A stretch of DNA of 64,000 bases from Bacteroidota bacterium (GCA_013696965.1 JACCXN010000094.1:37434-101433), one strand, 5' to 3'; numbered from the stretch's first letter, positions 19,744-29,319 are shown. Program-made: numbers and translations. Notes: generated by a model from the letters alone, not told the origin.

Positions 19744-20250
19744 ATGAAAAAACTTTTTCTCGTACGGCATGCAAAGTCAAGCTGGGAGGATTTCTCCATT
19801 AACGACAAAGATCGTCCGTTAAAGGCATCGGGAGTGCAGGACGCCTACCTGATGTCTGCTTTCCTTCAAAGCATTAATGTATCTCCAGAATTAATTATAA
19901 CCAGCCCAGCGGCAAGGACCTTGAGTACAGCAATAATATTTTCCCAAGGATTATTGGTACCCCTCGAAAACATTAAAATGTTTTCCAATTTGTATGAATC
20001 GAGTCCTCAAAAAATACTTGATGTGATTTTAATGACAGACAATGCATTAAGTTCTTTGATGGTTTTCGGGCATGATCCTTCTTTGACTGCTTTGTACACT
20101 ATTCTTACAGGAATTAATATAGAAAAAATACCTACTTCTGCTGTAGCTTCAATTTCCTTAAACATTAACCATTGGAAGGATTTAGCTCAAGGTACTGGAA
20201 TTTTAGAATTCTTTCATAAACCAAAAGAAGTAAAATCCATTTCAAATTAA
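19744..20250 (+). CDS. sixA: SixA-like histidine phosphatase
   Basis: 168 residues of the histidine phosphatase (phosphoglycerate mutase-like) superfamily. The catalytic RHA motif is at residues 8-10 (LVRHAKSSW), the second histidine in VFGHDPSLTALY near residue 110, and TSPAARTLSTA holds the conserved arginine. Short stand-alone members of this type are SixA, which removes phosphate from phosphohistidine in signalling proteins. It precedes ppk1 and ppx on the same strand (149 bases to ppk1). PPK1 acts through a phosphohistidine intermediate, so the pairing may be functional. Confidence 0.88.
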   Translation: MKKLFLVRHAKSSWEDFSINDKDRPLKASGVQDAYLMSAFLQSINVSPELIITSPAARTLSTAIIFSQGLLVPLENIKMFSNLYESSPQKILDVILMTDNALSSLMVFGHDPSLTALYTILTGINIEKIPTSAVASISLNINHWKDLAQGTGILEFFHKPKEVKSISN

Positions 20251-20333
20251 GCCTTCGTTTTTTCTTTTTTAGAATGGCAGAAAATAAAAATTCACCCCGG
20301 AATAAGCTATTCCCACAATACAAAGGGCTAATT

Positions 20334-20341
20334 TATTTTTG
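20334..20341 (+). promoter_or_regulatory. Candidate -7 promoter element for ppk1
   Basis: TATTTTTG matches TAnnTTTG, 58 bases before the ppk1 ATG in the spacer after sixA. No -33 box was identified. Confidence 0.35.
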
Positions 20342-20399
20342 ACAATAAGCTGTTTCATAAAAACAAATTTTTATCTTCCCCATAAATTACACTAAAATT

Positions 20400-22466
20400 A
20401 TGTCAACTAAAAAAGTTGAAGTCATTAACAGAGAAATTAGCTGGTTATCATTTAATGAACGGGTATTGCAGGAAGCATGTGATCCTACAGTTCCATTGAT
20501 TGAAAGAATTAAATTTTTGGGCATATTCTCTAATAACCGTGATGAGTTTTTTCAGGTAAGGGTTGCAACGATAAAAAGAATGGCCAAAATTGGGAAAAAA
20601 GCACAGGAAATTATTGGCGAAAACCCTTCAAAAGTTTTAAAAGAGATACAGGAAATTGTAATTAAGCAGCAAAAGCTCTTTGAGAGTACTTACAAAAATT
20701 TATTAAAGGAGTTCGAAAAGCAAAATATCTTTATCATAAATGAAAGTCAACTTTCAAAGAAACAAGGCGAATTTGTAAAGAATTATTTTCACCAGGTTGT
20801 AAGGCCAACACTTGTTCCAATTATGTTGGATGATTCCCTTGCATTTCCTTATCTTAAGGAAAAAGCAACACATTTATTGGTAAAGTTAAACAGCCATAAA
20901 AAATCAATAAAAGCAAAGCATGCAGTACTCGAAGTACCTTCTTCTGCACTATCTAGATTCGTGGTTTTGCCAAGTGAACAGAACAAGCATTACATCATTA
21001 TTCTTGATGATGTAATACGGTATTGCCTGAATGATATTTTCTTGATTTTTGATTTTAAAAGTATTGAGGCACATACCATAAAACTGACCCGTGATGCGGA
21101 ACTTGATATTGACAATGACATTAACAAAAGCCTGATAGAGAAAATCACAAAGAGTCTTAAGAAAAGAAAAACGGGAGCCCCGGTAAGGTTGGTTTATGAT
21201 GGAGAAATGGCACCCGATCTTTTAAATTTATTGACTACAAAATTGAAACTAAATGAAAATGATAATTTAATACCAGGGGGGAGATACCATAATTTTAAGG
21301 ACTTTATGAATTTCCCGGATATTGGCCTTGCAGAATTAAGATACCAGGCTATGCCCTGTTTTGCTCATCCGGATTTTGCTAAAAAACATAAAAACATGTT
21401 TGAAGTAATTAGGAAAAAAGATGTATTGCTAACCTACCCATACCAATCTTTTGGACATGTAATTGATTTGCTGCGCGAAGCGGCAATTGACCCTGATGTT
21501 TTAGCCATAAAAATTTCACTCTACAGGGTGGCTAAGAATTCAAATATCATTAATACCTTGGTTAATGCCCAAAAAAACGGAAAAAGCGTAACTGTTATCC
21601 TGGAATTGCAAGCCAGATTTGATGAAGAGGCAAATATATATTGGGCAAACAAACTCCAGGATGAAGGAGTAAAGGTAATTTTTGGCGTTCCCGGTCTTAA
21701 AATTCATGCAAAATTATTTCTCATCACTCGAAAAAATGGAAGCAAAACAGAAGAATATGCTCACATAGGAACCGGGAATTTCAACGAAAACACCTCCGGG
21801 ATTTATTCTGATCATAGCCTGTTAACAGCAGATAAAAGAATTACTATGGAAGTAATAAAGCTGTTTAACTTTTTTACAAATAATTTCAAAACCAATACTT
21901 ACCGACATCTGATTGTTTCTCCATTTTCAATGCGAAAAAGGTTTATACAACTAATTAACAATGAAATTAAGAATGCAAATGCAGGTAAAAAAGCATTTAT
22001 TCATATCAAACTAAATAATATTACTGATGCAGTGCTTATTGAAAAATTATATGAAGCAAGCAAAGCGGGAGTTAAAATTAAGATGATGATAAGGGGTGTA
22101 TGTTCTCTTATTCCCGGAATTAAAAAATTTAGTCAGAACATTGAAGTAATAAGTATTGTTGACCGATTTTTGGAACATTCCCGGATTTTTGCTTTTTGTA
22201 ATGAGGGTGAAGAGCTGTATTTTTTATCCTCAGCAGATTGGATGGTAAGGAGCATGGATCACAGGGTTGAGGTTGCCTGTCCAATTTATGATAAACAAAT
22301 ACAAAAGGAGATTAAGGATTTTATGAATATACAATTCAAAGGAAACATTAAATCACGTGTAATTAATGGGGAAAGAAACAATTCCTACCGCAAAATTGAT
22401 TCAGATAAACCAGTGAGGGCTCAATATGAGCTATATGAGTATTTTAGAAACAAGCTGCAAAATTAA
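20400..22466 (+). CDS. ppk1: Polyphosphate kinase 1
   Basis: PPK1 makes long-chain polyphosphate from ATP, reversibly, through an autophosphorylated histidine. The 688-residue length is typical. The N-terminal domain begins INREISWLSFNERVLQEA. The catalytic histidine lies in GLKIHAKLFLITR (about residue 435), followed by the conserved HIGTGNFNENT. The second histidine motif DRFLEHSRIFAF comes later in the phospholipase D-like C-terminal domains. ppx follows 29 bases downstream, giving a synthesis-degradation pair. Confidence 0.97.
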   Translation: MSTKKVEVINREISWLSFNERVLQEACDPTVPLIERIKFLGIFSNNRDEFFQVRVATIKRMAKIGKKAQEIIGENPSKVLKEIQEIVIKQQKLFESTYKNLLKEFEKQNIFIINESQLSKKQGEFVKNYFHQVVRPTLVPIMLDDSLAFPYLKEKATHLLVKLNSHKKSIKAKHAVLEVPSSALSRFVVLPSEQNKHYIIILDDVIRYCLNDIFLIFDFKSIEAHTIKLTRDAELDIDNDINKSLIEKITKSLKKRKTGAPVRLVYDGEMAPDLLNLLTTKLKLNENDNLIPGGRYHNFKDFMNFPDIGLAELRYQAMPCFAHPDFAKKHKNMFEVIRKKDVLLTYPYQSFGHVIDLLREAAIDPDVLAIKISLYRVAKNSNIINTLVNAQKNGKSVTVILELQARFDEEANIYWANKLQDEGVKVIFGVPGLKIHAKLFLITRKNGSKTEEYAHIGTGNFNENTSGIYSDHSLLTADKRITMEVIKLFNFFTNNFKTNTYRHLIVSPFSMRKRFIQLINNEIKNANAGKKAFIHIKLNNITDAVLIEKLYEASKAGVKIKMMIRGVCSLIPGIKKFSQNIEVISIVDRFLEHSRIFAFCNEGEELYFLSSADWMVRSMDHRVEVACPIYDKQIQKEIKDFMNIQFKGNIKSRVINGERNNSYRKIDSDKPVRAQYELYEYFRNKLQN

Positions 22467-22495
22467 TTTCATTCATTTATTTAATCCTTTTTAAT

Positions 22496-23380
22496 TTGGT
22501 ATTTGCCGCAATAGATATTGGTTCAAATGCAGTTCGATTGCTTTTTTGTAATGTATATGAAAAAGAACCAGCTCCAATAATTAAAAAATCATCACTTATT
22601 AGAGTTCCCATACGCCTGGGAGAGGATGTTTTTAAAAATGGGCTGATATCTGATGAAAAGGCAGACAGATTGGTGCTTGCCATGCAGGCGTTTAAAAAAC
22701 TTATGCTGGTATATAATGTTGTGACTTTTAGGGCATGTGCAACATCAGCGATGCGTGAGGCAGTAAATGGGCCACAGGTTGTAAAAAGAATAAAAAAGGA
22801 GGCAGAAATAGATATTGAAATTATTAAGGGAGATGTGGAAGCTGAAATAATATTTTCAACCCACCTTTCTGATAAATTTAACGATAAAAAATCCTATTTG
22901 TATATTGACGTTGGAGGAGGAAGCAGTGAAATTACTCTTTTTTCTAAAAACAAAAAAACAGCCTCCCGGTCTTTTAATATTGGAACAATTCGAATGCTTC
23001 AGCAAAAGGATAACAAAGATGAATTCAACCGGATGAAAAAATGGATTAAAGTGCATACCAAAGATATCAAAAACACTATTGCCATTGGAACAGGAGGGAA
23101 TATCAACAAGCTTTCCAAATTGGCAAATAAAAAGGATATAAAAAACATCAGTATTGAAAAACTCATGGAATTGGATGCATACCTTAACAAATTCACTTAC
23201 CAGGAAAGGATTGAAACACTTGGATTAAATCCAGACAGGGCTGATGTGATAGTACAAGCAACCGCTATTTTTATTGCCATAATGAAAACTGCAGGAACTA
23301 AGAAAATATTTATTCCCCAAACTGGGCTTTCTGATGGCATTATAAACTTGCTTTATAAGGATTTTCAAAAGAAGAAATGA
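22496..23380 (+). CDS. ppx: Exopolyphosphatase / pppGpp phosphohydrolase (Ppx/GppA family)
   Basis: 294 residues of the ASKHA fold. The phosphate 1 motif AAIDIGSNAVRLLF is at residues 4-17, and the second glycine-rich motif IDVGGGSSEITLF near 138. Family members cut terminal phosphate from polyphosphate or from pppGpp; the length fits the short two-domain form without the C-terminal HD domain. No ATG is available before the conserved first strand, so the start is the TTG at 22496. It lies 29 bases after ppk1 and is probably translated from the same message. Confidence 0.9.
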   Translation: MVFAAIDIGSNAVRLLFCNVYEKEPAPIIKKSSLIRVPIRLGEDVFKNGLISDEKADRLVLAMQAFKKLMLVYNVVTFRACATSAMREAVNGPQVVKRIKKEAEIDIEIIKGDVEAEIIFSTHLSDKFNDKKSYLYIDVGGGSSEITLFSKNKKTASRSFNIGTIRMLQQKDNKDEFNRMKKWIKVHTKDIKNTIAIGTGGNINKLSKLANKKDIKNISIEKLMELDAYLNKFTYQERIETLGLNPDRADVIVQATAIFIAIMKTAGTKKIFIPQTGLSDGIINLLYKDFQKKK

Positions 23381-23618
23381 TTTTTTTAGCAAGATTGTTT
23401 TTTAATAATCTTTAATACATTTTTTCCTTGCTAACCCAAATTCCGGGTGCAATAACAGGGGCAAATTTGTTTGATACCACTAGGGAAGCAATTAAGCGAT
23501 AATAACAGAACAAGGTTTTTTTTAAAACAAGCCCTAATACATAATAATACGGCTTGTTTCAATTGTTTCCTTATGGCAACCCACATTAATCAAGAAGAAA
23601 CTCTCCCTGATTAATTAG
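23381..23618. other. Intergenic spacer after ppx
   Basis: The left part of a 379-base gap between ppx and a convergent gene. It contains the hairpin listed at 23525-23559, T-rich stretches after the ppx stop, and no coding signal. The right part is the inverted-repeat element at 23619-23757. Confidence 0.5.
23525..23559. repeat. Hairpin downstream of ppx
   Basis: A perfect 9-bp stem (AAACAAGCC with its complement) around a 17-base AT-rich loop, 145 bases after the ppx stop. The T-run after it is short on both strands, so it is only a weak terminator candidate. Confidence 0.35.
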
Positions 23619-23757
23619 AGGCCACTGAAAAAGCTAATCCCGAAGGGATGATGCAATTATAGATTAATATTTTTAATTCCGTCCAACCCTGGAGGGGTGA
23701 AATTATTGATTGTTTATTTTTATGCCACCCCTTCGGGCTTAGCTTTTTAAGTGGCCT
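23619..23757. repeat. REP/MITE-like element with 32-base imperfect inverted arms
   Basis: The left arm (23619-23650) and right arm (23726-23757) are inverted copies of each other, matching at 29 of 32 positions. Each arm starts AGGCCACT at its outer end and contains CCCGAAGGG at its inner end. A third related palindrome, ACCCTGGAGGGGT, sits in the middle at about 23686-23698. Outside both arms the flanks share TTAATTA. The right arm ends 3 bases before the stop codon of the neighbouring gene. There is no room for a transposase; such compact nested palindromes are typical of REP or MITE repeats that are mobilised in trans. Confidence 0.7.
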
Positions 23758-23759
23758 GA

Positions 23760-24413
23760 TTAATTACCCCCGGCTTTTCGAAAATCTGACCAAGTGTGAC
23801 ATTTTGGATTGTCCCATTTATTTAACAACTCCTTTTCTATAACAACTCCTTTGCAATCAAGATAATTTCCGGATTTATCCTTCTTTATAATTTTCATTTC
23901 CCCTTTTAAAAGGTATTCAATTACTTTAATTTTTAATTCCTCCTCGTTTAGCTGCTTATACTGTTTACCTAAGTAAATTCCTACCTTGTTGTTCCAGATA
24001 TCCATTTCAAAAGAAGCCTTATCAGGTAATGAACCATCTTCTAGTATCCCTTTTTGATATTGAATGTAATTTGCCTTTTCATGGGCTTCTCCTAATTGGC
24101 GTGCCTTTTTAGCAGAAATGGATTGGGCTAAAAGCGCCATCCAATAGGAGTGTTTAAACGCATCTGCCTGGCCACCCATTAAATCATTATCAATTGGAAA
24201 TTCAGAAGCAATTGTTTCTACACTCCTTAACGCTTTGTGGGTGATACGGCTGGTTTTTTTGGCAATAAAGGGATGTTTAATAACCCAGAATTTTTCAGGA
24301 CTGCTCAACTTAAAATACATACTCATTAAGGACTCCTGGGCCTTAATTACCACGGGAAATAGGAGTAAGCCAAATAAAAAAACTATTGTTTTCGTTTGTA
24401 TTGTCAATGTCAA
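23760..24413 (-). CDS. Secreted DUF6973-like protein
   Basis: 217 residues with a signal peptide (hydrophobic stretch about 9-23, cleavage after KAQ). The body contains GGQADAFKHSYWMALLA (about residues 78-94) followed by GEAHEKAN (about 107-114), a conserved D..H...W and H-E pattern that I associate with DUF6973. Such conserved His/Asp/Glu residues suggest a metal-dependent hydrolase, but no activity is established to my knowledge. No ATG precedes the signal; TTG codons at 24413 or 24407 are the available starts. It is divergent from the large kinase gene. Confidence 0.65.
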   Translation of the reverse strand: MTLTIQTKTIVFLFGLLLFPVVIKAQESLMSMYFKLSSPEKFWVIKHPFIAKKTSRITHKALRSVETIASEFPIDNDLMGGQADAFKHSYWMALLAQSISAKKARQLGEAHEKANYIQYQKGILEDGSLPDKASFEMDIWNNKVGIYLGKQYKQLNEEELKIKVIEYLLKGEMKIIKKDKSGNYLDCKGVVIEKELLNKWDNPKCHTWSDFRKAGGN

Positions 24414-24465
24414 GGGTTTTTAGAACTATAATATCTTGCATTCATTATTCAGGCAAGTGTTTTTT

Positions 24466-24473
24466 TATATTTG
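24466..24473 (+). promoter_or_regulatory. Candidate -7 promoter element for the NtrY-like kinase
   Basis: TATATTTG matches TAnnTTTG, 27 bases before the TTG start at 24501. No clear -33 box was found. Confidence 0.4.
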
Positions 24474-24500
24474 TAAAATTAATTAATCACTCAATTTAAG

Positions 24501-27500
24501 TTGAAAATACTTTTATTCCGTTATCGCTTTTTGCTCCTTGCATTGATTTCTTTAATAATAGCTATTGTTGTAAATAACAGTGCCCTGCCTTTTTATTCAA
24601 AAGAATTATGCACAAGTAAATTTAACAAGGAACTTCAGAATAAAGATATTGAACTTGAAAAAACGGTATCTTATTTTGCCAATTTCATTAAAAACGCTAA
24701 GCCCCAAAAGCTTTTTATTCAAGAAAAGGATCAACTCGAGAAATTATACAATGAACAAGGAATCTCCATTTTTGTTTTTGAAGATGATTCAATGGCATTT
24801 TGGTCTCATAATGCTGTTCCGGTACTTAATTCTTTTAACCTATCTGAGCTGAGCGCAACAATTGTTCGATTACAAACAGGTTGGTACAGGGTAAATATCC
24901 AAAAAGAAAAGAATTTAACAGTTGCCGGCCTGGCATTAATTAAAAGCGAATATACGCACCAAAACCAATATTTGCAGGATCATTTTCAGAAGGATTTTTC
25001 ATTGCCAGAGAATACACAGTTGAATTTTAACCAGCGCGCCTCAGAAAATCATGTATTTGATTCAAAAGGAAAATTTCTTTTTACCTTAATATATGACAGT
25101 GCAATACATTTTAATCAACTAAAAAATTACTTTGTAATAACTCTTGTATTACTTGTTGTGCTGTTTCTTATATTGTTTTTTCAGAATGAAATTGTAAGGC
25201 GACTTAAACAAAATCAAGGATTTTACTTCCTGCTTTTTTCAATTACACTGATTGTTGGGCGTGTTTTAACCATTCAAACCCAGTTTCCTGGAATCATTTA
25301 TTCCCTTGATTTGTTTTCTCCTGTGCATTATGCAACTTCCTGGGCATTCCCCTCAATGGGCGATTTTTTAGTTAATGCTCTTTTACTGTGCTATTTGTTT
25401 TATTTTATAAATCAAAAAATGCCCTTAAAAAGCGCTTTTGTCGATAGGTTAAGCATTGCTAAAAAAGATTACCTTGGCTTGCTTGTTGTATTGCTAGTTC
25501 TTGCCTTTGCTTTGTTAATTACAATGTGGCTTTCCGGCCTTGTCTTGCATTCTGATGTATTGTTTAACCTAAGCAATATTTTTGAACTGAATTATTTGAG
25601 TTTAACCGGGTATTTTATTGCTTCACTCTTGTTGTTTGCCTTTTACCTGCTTTGCGATAAGGCCATGGGAGTTTTATTACTTTTGAAGATTAAAAACACA
25701 AGAATTGCGCAACTTGTTTTATTTGCCTTTTTGCCATTTGCTCTGCTTTCATACCAGGAGTCAGGTTCCTTTGATTTGATATTGTTAATTTGGCCGCTTC
25801 CTGTGTTATTCACTATCTGGTGGATTAAGACAAAACAAAATAAAATTTATAACTTTTCAACTGTATTAATCATTGTTCTAGTATTTTCAATTTATGCCTC
25901 CCATGTATTTAATTCTTTTTCATCTTTTAAGGAAATAGAAAACAGGCGAGTATTAGTTCAAAAACTTGCACGGGAGAAGGATCCAATTGCAGAATATCTA
26001 TTCAAGGAAATAGAAGAGAAAATAAGTGTGGATAAAAAAGCAAAGTCACTTTCTTCTGAATATTGGAAAAACAGGGAGGAATTGGACACTTACTTAAAAG
26101 AAAATTATTTTAATGGTTTTTGGGACAGATATGACCTGCAAGTAACAGTATGTAGGGAACAGGATTCATTGTTTGTTGCACCAATGGAGCAACGGGTTAA
26201 TTGTGCCGCCTTTTTTGAAAACCTGATTAATGTAACAGGAGAAAAGGTAAATGGTTCCAATTTGTATTTTCTTGATAACAACTCTGGCAGGGTTAGCTAT
26301 CTTGCTAAACTTACAATTCATTCTCATTATCCCAATAAAAACACCCAATATCTTTTCCTTGAAATAGATTCAAAATTCAAGCCCGAAGGAACAGGATATC
26401 CCGAACTTTTATTGGATGCATCTGAAATTGTTCAAAGCGCGGATATTTTAAATTATTCTTTTGCTAAGTATAAGGATGGTAAATTGGTAAGTAAATCAGG
26501 GCCTTACCAGTATACTATTTTTTCCTCTCCCTATTTAAAAACGGAGAATGATTTGCACTTTTTTAAGAAGGAAGGTTTCGATCATCTTGTGTACTCTCCC
26601 GAATCTTCCACATCCATTATTTTAAGCCTCCCCTCGAGAAATGGCATGCACAGGCTTACTGCCTTCTCTTATATTTTTGCCTTTTTTAGTCTTCTTTTGC
26701 TTTTGGTGCTTTTTTTCAAGAACTCTCCATCAGATTATACCCTGTTTTGGTTTGATTTTAAAACAAGGATTCAAAGTGTTTTAATTGGAACTGTTATCCT
26801 TTCAATACTTCTTTTTGGAGCTGGAACGGTATATTACATCCAAAAACAATACAATCAGAAAAACAGTAATTTAATTAGTGAGAAAATAAGTTCTATAATT
26901 AATGAATTGGAGGATAAAATTGGCCTGGAACCTAAGCTAAATAACGAAATGGAGCATTATTTAAGCCTGCACCTTGTTAAGCTATCCCATGTTTTTTATA
27001 CTGATATTAATTTGTACAGCCCCAATGGAGATTTATTAGCCTCTTCTCAAAATGAAATTTTTAATCTTGGCCTAAGTGGCAGGAAAATGAATACAAATGC
27101 CTTTTTCAGGATGGCGATTGAAAACAATACAGAGTTTATACAGGAGGAAAACCTTGGTAAATTGAACTATATTTCTGCCTATATGCCCTTATTTAACACT
27201 AATGGGGAGCTGATTGCATACTTGAATTTGCCTTATTTTGCAAAACAGAATGAATTGGAAAAGGAAATATCCTTTTTTCTTGTAACATTAATAAACATAT
27301 ATGTTCTGTTGTTTGTGATGTCCGTTGTAATTGCTGTTTTTTTATCTGGATTCATAACAGGGCCTCTTCAATTGATTCGGACCAAGCTCCGGGATGTTAA
27401 GCTTGGTAAATCAAATGAATTGATTGCCTGGAAAGGCAATGATGAAATTGGCAGCCTGGTAAATGAATACAATCAAATGATAGTAAAAATAGCAGAAAGC

Positions 27501-28202
27501 GCAGAAAGACTTGCGCAATCTGAACGGGAATCTGCCTGGAGGGAAATGGCAAAGCAAGTGGCCCATGAAATCAAAAACCCATTAACACCAATGAAACTTA
27601 GTGTGCAGCACCTAGAAAGGGCCAGAAAAGACAAAGCCCCGGATTTTGATAAAAAACTGGAAAGATTTACACAAACTTTAGTTGAACAAATAGATACACT
27701 TGCAAATATTGCCAATGAATTTTCCAGTTTTGCCAAAATGCCTGGTCAAATTCCAGAACCACTGGATATTAGCGAGCTTGTGCAAGGTTCGGTTAATTTA
27801 TTTAAAGGCTCAGAAGAGGCCATAATTGAATTGGAAATATTAACGGAAATTGAATTGACTGTAAAAGCCGATAAAAATCAATTGTTAAGAGTATTTAATA
27901 ATCTAATAAAGAATGCAATTCAATCTATTCCTTATGAACGGCAGGGTAAAATTGAAATCAAAATAGATTTGGAATCAAAAGCAAACAAGGTTTTGATTTC
28001 TATTAAGGATAATGGCTCAGGAATAAGTGCCGAGCAGAAAGAAAAAATATTCACTCCGAATTTTACAACAAAAACAAATGGAACAGGACTTGGACTTGCA
28101 ATAGTAAAGAATATTGTGGAGGATTCAGGTGGTGAAATATGGTTTGAAACAAAAGAGATGATTGGAACAGTTTTTTATATCAAGCTACCTTTGTTGAATT
28201 AA
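24501..28202 (+). CDS. Large multi-pass membrane sensor histidine kinase (NtrY-like)
   Basis: A 1233-residue kinase. There is an N-terminal helix (about 7-24), an extracytoplasmic region, a block of about seven membrane helices (about 210-460), a second extracytoplasmic region, further helices near 725 and 770, another sensor segment and a helix near 930-950. The cytoplasmic part has HAMP (about 950-1005), the phospho-acceptor motif VAHEIKNPLTPMKLS (histidine about 1021), and an ATPase domain with N and G boxes (NLIKNAIQS, GTGLGLAIVKNI). The NPLTPMKLS form is that of NtrY-type kinases. No response regulator is adjacent, so it is an orphan here. The start codon is TTG. Confidence 0.88.
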   Translation: MKILLFRYRFLLLALISLIIAIVVNNSALPFYSKELCTSKFNKELQNKDIELEKTVSYFANFIKNAKPQKLFIQEKDQLEKLYNEQGISIFVFEDDSMAFWSHNAVPVLNSFNLSELSATIVRLQTGWYRVNIQKEKNLTVAGLALIKSEYTHQNQYLQDHFQKDFSLPENTQLNFNQRASENHVFDSKGKFLFTLIYDSAIHFNQLKNYFVITLVLLVVLFLILFFQNEIVRRLKQNQGFYFLLFSITLIVGRVLTIQTQFPGIIYSLDLFSPVHYATSWAFPSMGDFLVNALLLCYLFYFINQKMPLKSAFVDRLSIAKKDYLGLLVVLLVLAFALLITMWLSGLVLHSDVLFNLSNIFELNYLSLTGYFIASLLLFAFYLLCDKAMGVLLLLKIKNTRIAQLVLFAFLPFALLSYQESGSFDLILLIWPLPVLFTIWWIKTKQNKIYNFSTVLIIVLVFSIYASHVFNSFSSFKEIENRRVLVQKLAREKDPIAEYLFKEIEEKISVDKKAKSLSSEYWKNREELDTYLKENYFNGFWDRYDLQVTVCREQDSLFVAPMEQRVNCAAFFENLINVTGEKVNGSNLYFLDNNSGRVSYLAKLTIHSHYPNKNTQYLFLEIDSKFKPEGTGYPELLLDASEIVQSADILNYSFAKYKDGKLVSKSGPYQYTIFSSPYLKTENDLHFFKKEGFDHLVYSPESSTSIILSLPSRNGMHRLTAFSYIFAFFSLLLLLVLFFKNSPSDYTLFWFDFKTRIQSVLIGTVILSILLFGAGTVYYIQKQYNQKNSNLISEKISSIINELEDKIGLEPKLNNEMEHYLSLHLVKLSHVFYTDINLYSPNGDLLASSQNEIFNLGLSGRKMNTNAFFRMAIENNTEFIQEENLGKLNYISAYMPLFNTNGELIAYLNLPYFAKQNELEKEISFFLVTLINIYVLLFVMSVVIAVFLSGFITGPLQLIRTKLRDVKLGKSNELIAWKGNDEIGSLVNEYNQMIVKIAESAERLAQSERESAWREMAKQVAHEIKNPLTPMKLSVQHLERARKDKAPDFDKKLERFTQTLVEQIDTLANIANEFSSFAKMPGQIPEPLDISELVQGSVNLFKGSEEAIIELEILTEIELTVKADKNQLLRVFNNLIKNAIQSIPYERQGKIEIKIDLESKANKVLISIKDNGSGISAEQKEKIFTPNFTTKTNGTGLGLAIVKNIVEDSGGEIWFETKEMIGTVFYIKLPLLN

Positions 28203-28217
28203 AAATTATCATGGGAT

Positions 28218-28667
28218 TTACTCCATATCTATCCACATGAAATACTTAGAGTTGTTTTCAAACTTCCCCAAATCTTTGGTAGCTAGTATCATTATTGCGT
28301 CAATTAAAGGAATAAATCCGAATCCACCACCCATTGTTAGAACGTATGTGATTGGAACGATTGGCTTAGTTCCTAAATAAAGCCTGTGAACCCCAAAATG
28401 ACCTAGGAAAATGGCAAGTCCAAAAGCTGTTATTCTTTTATTTTCCTGGGTTTTTAAGCGGAACATTTCTATGTGTTCCGGATTATTAAAATCAAAACGG
28501 AAAAGCTTTATTTTCTTTTCGGAATTTACCAGGGAATTTATTTCTGGTATGCTATCTGAAAGAATAAAAAAGACGGGCTCATTAGCAAGTTTTGCCATTG
28601 AGTCCGTCTTTAAAAAAACAAGCTGGATTAAAAGAACTGCAAAAAATTTCAAAAAATAATTTTGCAT
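28218..28667 (-). CDS. TM2-domain membrane protein
   Basis: 149 residues with an N-terminal signal or membrane anchor (about 4-24). The C-terminal half is a TM2 domain: LGHFGVHRLYLG, then a second helix with GGGFGFIPLIDAIMI. The domain occurs in many small bacterial membrane proteins of unknown role. Bacteroidota commonly have such short secreted TM2 proteins. It converges with the large kinase gene (15-base gap) and follows superoxide dismutase on the same strand by 8 bases, so the two are probably co-transcribed. Confidence 0.8.
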   Translation of the reverse strand: MQNYFLKFFAVLLIQLVFLKTDSMAKLANEPVFFILSDSIPEINSLVNSEKKIKLFRFDFNNPEHIEMFRLKTQENKRITAFGLAIFLGHFGVHRLYLGTKPIVPITYVLTMGGGFGFIPLIDAIMILATKDLGKFENNSKYFMWIDME

Positions 28668-28675
28668 AATTTTAA

Positions 28676-29278
28676 TTAAGCGCTTTTAAATCTTCTGTTT
28701 ACTTCATTCCAATTTACTACATTCCAAAAAGCTCCTATATAATCAGGTCTTCTATTCTGGTAATTAAGGTAATATGCATGTTCCCATACATCCAGGCATA
28801 AAACAGGAGTGCCTTTTACATCAGCCACATCCATTAAAGGATTATCCTGGTTAGGAGTTGAACTAATAACTAGTTTTCCATTTTGCACTACAAGCCATGC
28901 CCAACCTGAACCGAAACGTGTGGTAGCAGCCTTAGCAAATTCATCCTTAAACTCTTGAAAAGAACCAAAGCTTTCATTGATTGCCTTGGCAATTTCTCCC
29001 ATTGGTTGGCCACCTGCATTAGGTGCCAAAATTTCCCAAAAAAGATTGTGGTTGTAAAATCCACCCCCGTTATTTCTTACTGCAGCACTTTGAGTCGAAA
29101 TATTTTTCAAGATTTCTTCTATAGATTTTGATTCCACAGGCGTACCTGCAATAGCGTTATTTAGATTGGTTGTATATGCCTGATGATGCTTGCTGTGATG
29201 TATTTCCATTGTACGCGCATCAATATGCGGTTCAAGAGCATCATAAGCATAAGGCAGTTTTGGTAATTCAAAAGCCAT
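28676..29278 (-). CDS. Superoxide dismutase (Fe/Mn family)
   Basis: A 200-residue cytoplasmic enzyme that dismutates superoxide to oxygen and hydrogen peroxide. The N-terminal motif [14 protein letters not shown] contributes the first metal histidine (near residue 28), [11 protein letters not shown] the second (about 78), and [18 protein letters not shown] the aspartate and third histidine. Length and motifs are complete. Iron versus manganese preference cannot be decided by eye. A TAnnTTTG box lies 33 bases upstream. The TM2 gene follows 8 bases downstream. Confidence 0.96.
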   Translation of the reverse strand: MAFELPKLPYAYDALEPHIDARTMEIHHSKHHQAYTTNLNNAIAGTPVESKSIEEILKNISTQSAAVRNNGGGFYNHNLFWEILAPNAGGQPMGEIAKAINESFGSFQEFKDEFAKAATTRFGSGWAWLVVQNGKLVISSTPNQDNPLMDVADVKGTPVLCLDVWEHAYYLNYQNRRPDYIGAFWNVVNWNEVNRRFKSA

Positions 29279-29311
29279 TATATATAATATTTAAAGGTTA
29301 AACAATGGTTT

Positions 29312-29319
29312 CAAAAGTA
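29312..29319 (-). promoter_or_regulatory. Candidate -7 promoter element for superoxide dismutase
   Basis: The minus strand reads TACTTTTG, a full TAnnTTTG match, 33 bases before the ATG. No -33 box at proper spacing. Confidence 0.4.
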
